Origin: an uncultured Corynebacterium sp.
Lineage (GTDB): Bacteria; Actinomycetota; Actinomycetes; Mycobacteriales; Mycobacteriaceae
DNA length: 8,204 nt
Direction of reading: 5' to 3'
NCBI GenBank assembly: GCA_945631445.1
Contig: CALZCR010000055.1
Span: 1-8,204, forward strand
Numbering within the stretch: position 1 is the first letter of the stretch; every line of letters starts with the position of its first letter. Shown one piece after another: positions 5,869 to 8,204 of the stretch. The notes under the pieces are model-generated. The model worked only from the letters and a program-made list of their open reading frames with translations, was not told the DNA's origin and did not search any database. Both the position numbers and the translations under genes were made by a program.

Positions 5869-7413
5869 GTGATGCGGCAGACGAGTGACCTTTCCCAGAC
5901 CATCGACGCCCGGCCGACGGCCCCGACCTACGAGGTCCGCACGTTCGGCTGTCAGATGAACGTCCACGATTCCGAACGACTGTCCGGCCTCCTGGAAGAC
6001 GCCGGCTACCTTGCCGCCGATCAGGGGCAGGAGCCGGACCTGGTGGTGTTCAACACCTGCGCGGTGCGCGAAAACGCCGACCAGCGACTCTACGGCTCCT
6101 TAGGCCAGCTCAAAAGCACCAAGGACAATCACCCGGGCATGCAGATCGCCGTCGGCGGCTGCCTGGCCCAGAAGGACCGCGACACCGTCGTCGAGAAAGC
6201 CCCCTGGGTGGACGCCGTCTTCGGGACCCACAACATGGGCGCGCTGCCGGCGTTGCTGGAGCGCGCCCGGCACAACGATGAGGCGCAGGTCGAGATCGTC
6301 GAATCCCTCGAACAGTTCCCGAGCGTGTTGCCGGCCAAGCGAGAATCCGCCTACGCCGGTTGGGTCTCCATCTCCGTCGGCTGCAACAACACGTGCACTT
6401 TCTGCATCGTGCCCAGTCTGCGCGGCAAAGAGGTCGACCGACGCCCAGGCGACATCCTCGCCGAGGTGCAGGCGCTGGTCGATCAGGGCGTCAGTGAAGT
6501 GACCCTGCTCGGCCAGAACGTCAACTCCTACGGGGTGAACTTCTCCGACCCGGAGATGGGCCGCGACCGTTCCGCATTTTCCAAGTTGCTGCGCGCCTGC
6601 GGCGAGATCGAGGGACTGGAGCGCGTGCGTTTTACCTCCCCACACCCGGCGGAGTTCACCTCGGACGTCATCGACGCGATGGCGGAGACCCCGAACGTCT
6701 GCCCCCAGCTGCACATGCCGCTGCAGTCCGGCTCCGACAAGGTGCTCAAAGACATGCGCCGCTCCTACCGCTCGAAGAAGTTCCTGGCCATCCTGGACGA
6801 AGTGCGCGCCAAGCTCCCGCACGCCTCGATCACCACCGACATCATCGTCGGATTCCCCGGCGAGACCGAAGAGGACTTCCAGGCCACCCTGGACGTGGTC
6901 GAACGCGCCCGGTTCACCTCCGCCTTCACTTTCCAGTACTCGCCGCGCCCGGGCACCCCGGCCGCAGAGATGGAACAGCAGATCCCCAAAGAAGTCGTCC
7001 AGGAACGCTTCGAGCGCCTCGTCGCCCTGCAGGACCGGGTGGCGGGGGAAGAAAACGCCAACCTCGTCGGCACCACAGTCGAGCTGCTCGTGCAGGAAAA
7101 CGGCCGCAAGAACGACCAGACCAACCGGTTGTCCGGGCGCGCCCGCGACGGCCGCCTAGTGCACTTCACCCCGGAAGGGGAACTCGACGGCGAGGTGCGG
7201 CCGGGAGACGTCGTGACCGCGGTGGTCACCGACTCCAAGCCGTACTTCCTCATCGCCGACGCCGGCGTGCTCAGCCACCGCCGCACCCGGGCCGGCGACA
7301 TGTCGGCCGCGGGCCAGGTGCCCACCACCGCCCCGATCGGCGTCGGCCTGGGGATGCCGCAGATCGGAGCCCCGGCGCCGACGCCGGACGCCGGCCCGGC
7401 CTGCCACGCCTGA
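5869..7413 (+). CDS. miaB: tRNA-2-methylthio-N6-dimethylallyladenosine synthase MiaB
   Basis: MiaB is a cytoplasmic radical-SAM enzyme that adds a methylthio group to N6-isopentenyl-A37 of tRNAs reading UNN codons. Residues are counted from GTG 5869 (514 residues). The N-terminal methylthiotransferase domain has cysteines 28, 64 and 98 (FGCQMN, NTCAVR, GGCLAQ) for the auxiliary 4Fe-4S cluster. The radical-SAM domain has CNNTCTFC (172-179) for the SAM cluster, then [10 protein letters not shown] and [16 protein letters not shown]-binding domain occupies about 398-465. A Pro/Gly/Ala-rich tail of about 47 residues follows, containing [12 protein letters not shown]. The start is uncertain: in-frame ATG 5860, GTG 5869 and ATG 5872 all lack a ribosome site. 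GTG 5869 fits the leaderless spacing from TACAAT, and ATG 5860 lies within that -10. Confidence 0.95.
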   Translation: MMRQTSDLSQTIDARPTAPTYEVRTFGCQMNVHDSERLSGLLEDAGYLAADQGQEPDLVVFNTCAVRENADQRLYGSLGQLKSTKDNHPGMQIAVGGCLAQKDRDTVVEKAPWVDAVFGTHNMGALPALLERARHNDEAQVEIVESLEQFPSVLPAKRESAYAGWVSISVGCNNTCTFCIVPSLRGKEVDRRPGDILAEVQALVDQGVSEVTLLGQNVNSYGVNFSDPEMGRDRSAFSKLLRACGEIEGLERVRFTSPHPAEFTSDVIDAMAETPNVCPQLHMPLQSGSDKVLKDMRRSYRSKKFLAILDEVRAKLPHASITTDIIVGFPGETEEDFQATLDVVERARFTSAFTFQYSPRPGTPAAEMEQQIPKEVVQERFERLVALQDRVAGEENANLVGTTVELLVQENGRKNDQTNRLSGRARDGRLVHFTPEGELDGEVRPGDVVTAVVTDSKPYFLIADAGVLSHRRTRAGDMSAAGQVPTTAPIGVGLGMPQIGAPAPTPDAGPACHA

Positions 7414-7437
7414 CCTTTCGCCTCCCGCCAGTAGGAT
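7410..7437 (+). promoter_or_regulatory. Promoter for the leader ORF and membrane-protein gene
   Basis: A -35-like CTGACC (7410-7415, overlapping the miaB stop) and a -10 TAGGAT (7432-7437) are separated by 16 nt. TAGGAT is followed by 7 nt (GGACTCC) and GTG at 7445, predicting a leaderless transcript. The downstream gene can thus be expressed independently of miaB, although read-through is not excluded because no terminator lies between. Confidence 0.6.
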
Positions 7438-7444
7438 GGACTCC

Positions 7445-7534
7445 GTGAGACCCGGTCAGATCCTCGGCGGCCCCAGAGCCGCCGGAGGCTCCGGGCCCGC
7501 ACCGACGAGGAAAGCCGAGAAACAGTTTTCATGA
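7445..7534 (+). CDS. Predicted 29-codon leaderless leader ORF, stop overlapping the next gene
   Basis: GTG at 7445 opens a 29-codon frame beginning MRPGQILGGPRAAG and ending KAEKQFS, with TGA at 7532-7534. The stop overlaps the ATG at 7531 of the membrane-protein gene as ATGA, the classic arrangement for translational coupling. The downstream gene has no well-placed Shine-Dalgarno (GAGGAAA lies about 17 nt away), so ribosomes finishing this frame could be what starts it. The peptide is rich in Gly, Pro and Ala, basic at its C-terminal end, and has no cysteine or single-residue run of the amino-acid attenuation kind. Expression and conservation are untested. Confidence 0.45.
   Translation: MRPGQILGGPRAAGGSGPAPTRKAEKQFS
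7465..7494 (+). repeat. Two mutually exclusive hairpins inside the leader ORF
   Basis: CGGCGGC (7465-7471) pairs with GCCGCCG (7478-7484) around CCCAGA. CCGGA (7482-7486) pairs with TCCGG (7490-7494) around GGC. They share 7482-7484 and cannot form together. No U-tract follows, so transcription termination is unlikely. Any regulatory role would be on translation and is inference. Confidence 0.4.
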
Positions 7535-8204
7535 GCAGCAGCAACCACGCGCACAACGCACGTGACCTCCCCGACGCCGAGGCCAGCCGCGACCTGGCCG
7601 CCGCGGAAAAGAAGGCCGCCCGACGCATGGAGCTCGGCGGGCACCTGTGGGTGCTGCTCGCCGCGCTGGTGCTGTTCGTGATTTACCTGGTGACCCCGCA
7701 CGCCGGAGACGTGCGCGGCTACGAGGTCGTGCTGCGCCTTCCCGCCGCCGTCGACGGCGACATCAAGATCACCGAATACGTCTACGCCTGGCTCAGTGCC
7801 TTGGGCATCGGCGTGTTCACCACCTTGACCCTGATCACCCGCCGGACCGTGTTCGGGTTAATCGCCTGGATGCTGACCACCGTGGCGCTGATTTTCTCCC
7901 TGCTGGCCCTGTGGCTGCGCCAAACCCGCAGCGTGGCGGATCAAGACATGGACATGAGCGTCGGGTTCTTCCTCTCGTTGATCGGCGTGGCGCTGGCCGT
8001 GTACAGCTACAGCCGAATCGCGTTGCGCCGTAGCCCCGAGCAGGCCCAACTGGCGGAGGCCCGCGCCCAAGACGAGAACCTCGACGAGGTCGGCTACCTG
8101 CAGCGGGAGGCGATGACCGTCCGCCAGCACACCTCCTTCGAGACCAACCCGCTGTTTGTCGACGACCGCCGCCAGCGCGCCACCGAGCGCTACCTGGCCT
8201 CCCG
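7531..8204 (+). CDS. Four-helix membrane protein, Rv2732c-like, 3' end outside the window
   Basis: The frame is open from ATG 7531 to the window edge (224 codons plus 2 nt) with no stop, so the gene is cut off here. The N-terminus (1-36) is hydrophilic and charged. Predicted membrane helices lie at about 38-54 (LWVLLAALVLFVIYLV), 84-102, 107-129 and 144-160. A charged, probably cytoplasmic tail follows from 161, ending ...RQRATERYLAS at the edge. By position after miaB and by topology I take it as the corynebacterial counterpart of mycobacterial Rv2732c, a conserved transmembrane protein of unknown function. No catalytic motif is visible. No other start exists upstream in frame before the TAG at 7432, so ATG 7531 is secure. 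Translation is probably coupled to the preceding leader ORF. Confidence 0.85.
   Translation, partial: MSSSNHAHNARDLPDAEASRDLAAAEKKAARRMELGGHLWVLLAALVLFVIYLVTPHAGDVRGYEVVLRLPAAVDGDIKITEYVYAWLSALGIGVFTTLTLITRRTVFGLIAWMLTTVALIFSLLALWLRQTRSVADQDMDMSVGFFLSLIGVALAVYSYSRIALRRSPEQAQLAEARAQDENLDEVGYLQREAMTVRQHTSFETNPLFVDDRRQRATERYLAS

Noticed and set aside
6765..7628. 287-codon minus-strand frame across the miaB 3' half
   Set aside because: It is opposite the radical-SAM and TRAM coding sequence. Its composition is Arg/Ser-rich, as expected from complementary GC-rich codons.

Overview
The window looks like a chromosomal core segment of a GC-rich corynebacterium (Actinobacteria, Corynebacteriales). 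The basis is the gene order DUF3046 - recA - recX / gluD-gluC-gluB-gluA / miaB - Rv2732c-like membrane protein. From memory this matches Corynebacterium glutamicum, and apart from the glutamate operon it also matches the recA locus of Mycobacterium. RecA carries no intein. No mobile element, CRISPR array, tRNA or rRNA is visible.

Layout. Positions 39-254 (+) encode a small DUF3046 protein. Positions 255-501 form a complex recA control region: a LexA/SOS box placed between the -35 and -10 of one promoter, a second promoter matching the RecA-independent DNA-damage motif (RecA-NDp, PafBC-dependent in mycobacteria), and a small upstream ORF. recA (502-1653) and recX (1643-2239) overlap by 11 nt and form a DNA-repair unit. 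A terminator hairpin at 2309-2340 separates them from the convergent gluABCD operon, which runs on the minus strand from gluA (start 5698) to gluD (end 2361). The operon encodes a complete ABC importer for glutamate: ATPase, lipoprotein binding protein and two permeases. A 161-170 nt divergent region holds the gluA and miaB promoters around a central GC-rich palindrome. miaB (to 7413, +) encodes the tRNA ms2i6A methylthiotransferase. It is followed by a predicted 29-codon leader ORF (7445-7534). That ORF's stop overlaps the start of a four-helix membrane protein (7531 to beyond the window end).

How the parts work together. recA and recX provide recombination and SOS induction and its modulation. 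GluABCD imports glutamate. MiaB modifies A37 of tRNAs. The genes are ordinary for the lineage, and the interest lies in the control regions. The same spacing, a -10 hexamer followed by exactly 7 nt and then ATG or GTG, occurs in front of five reading frames (starts at 39, 348, 5698, 5869 and 7445). This implies widespread leaderless transcription here, and two of these frames are small ORFs in leaders (before recA and before the membrane protein). No wholly new multi-gene system is visible. All functional assignments rest on recalled family motifs, not on database searches.
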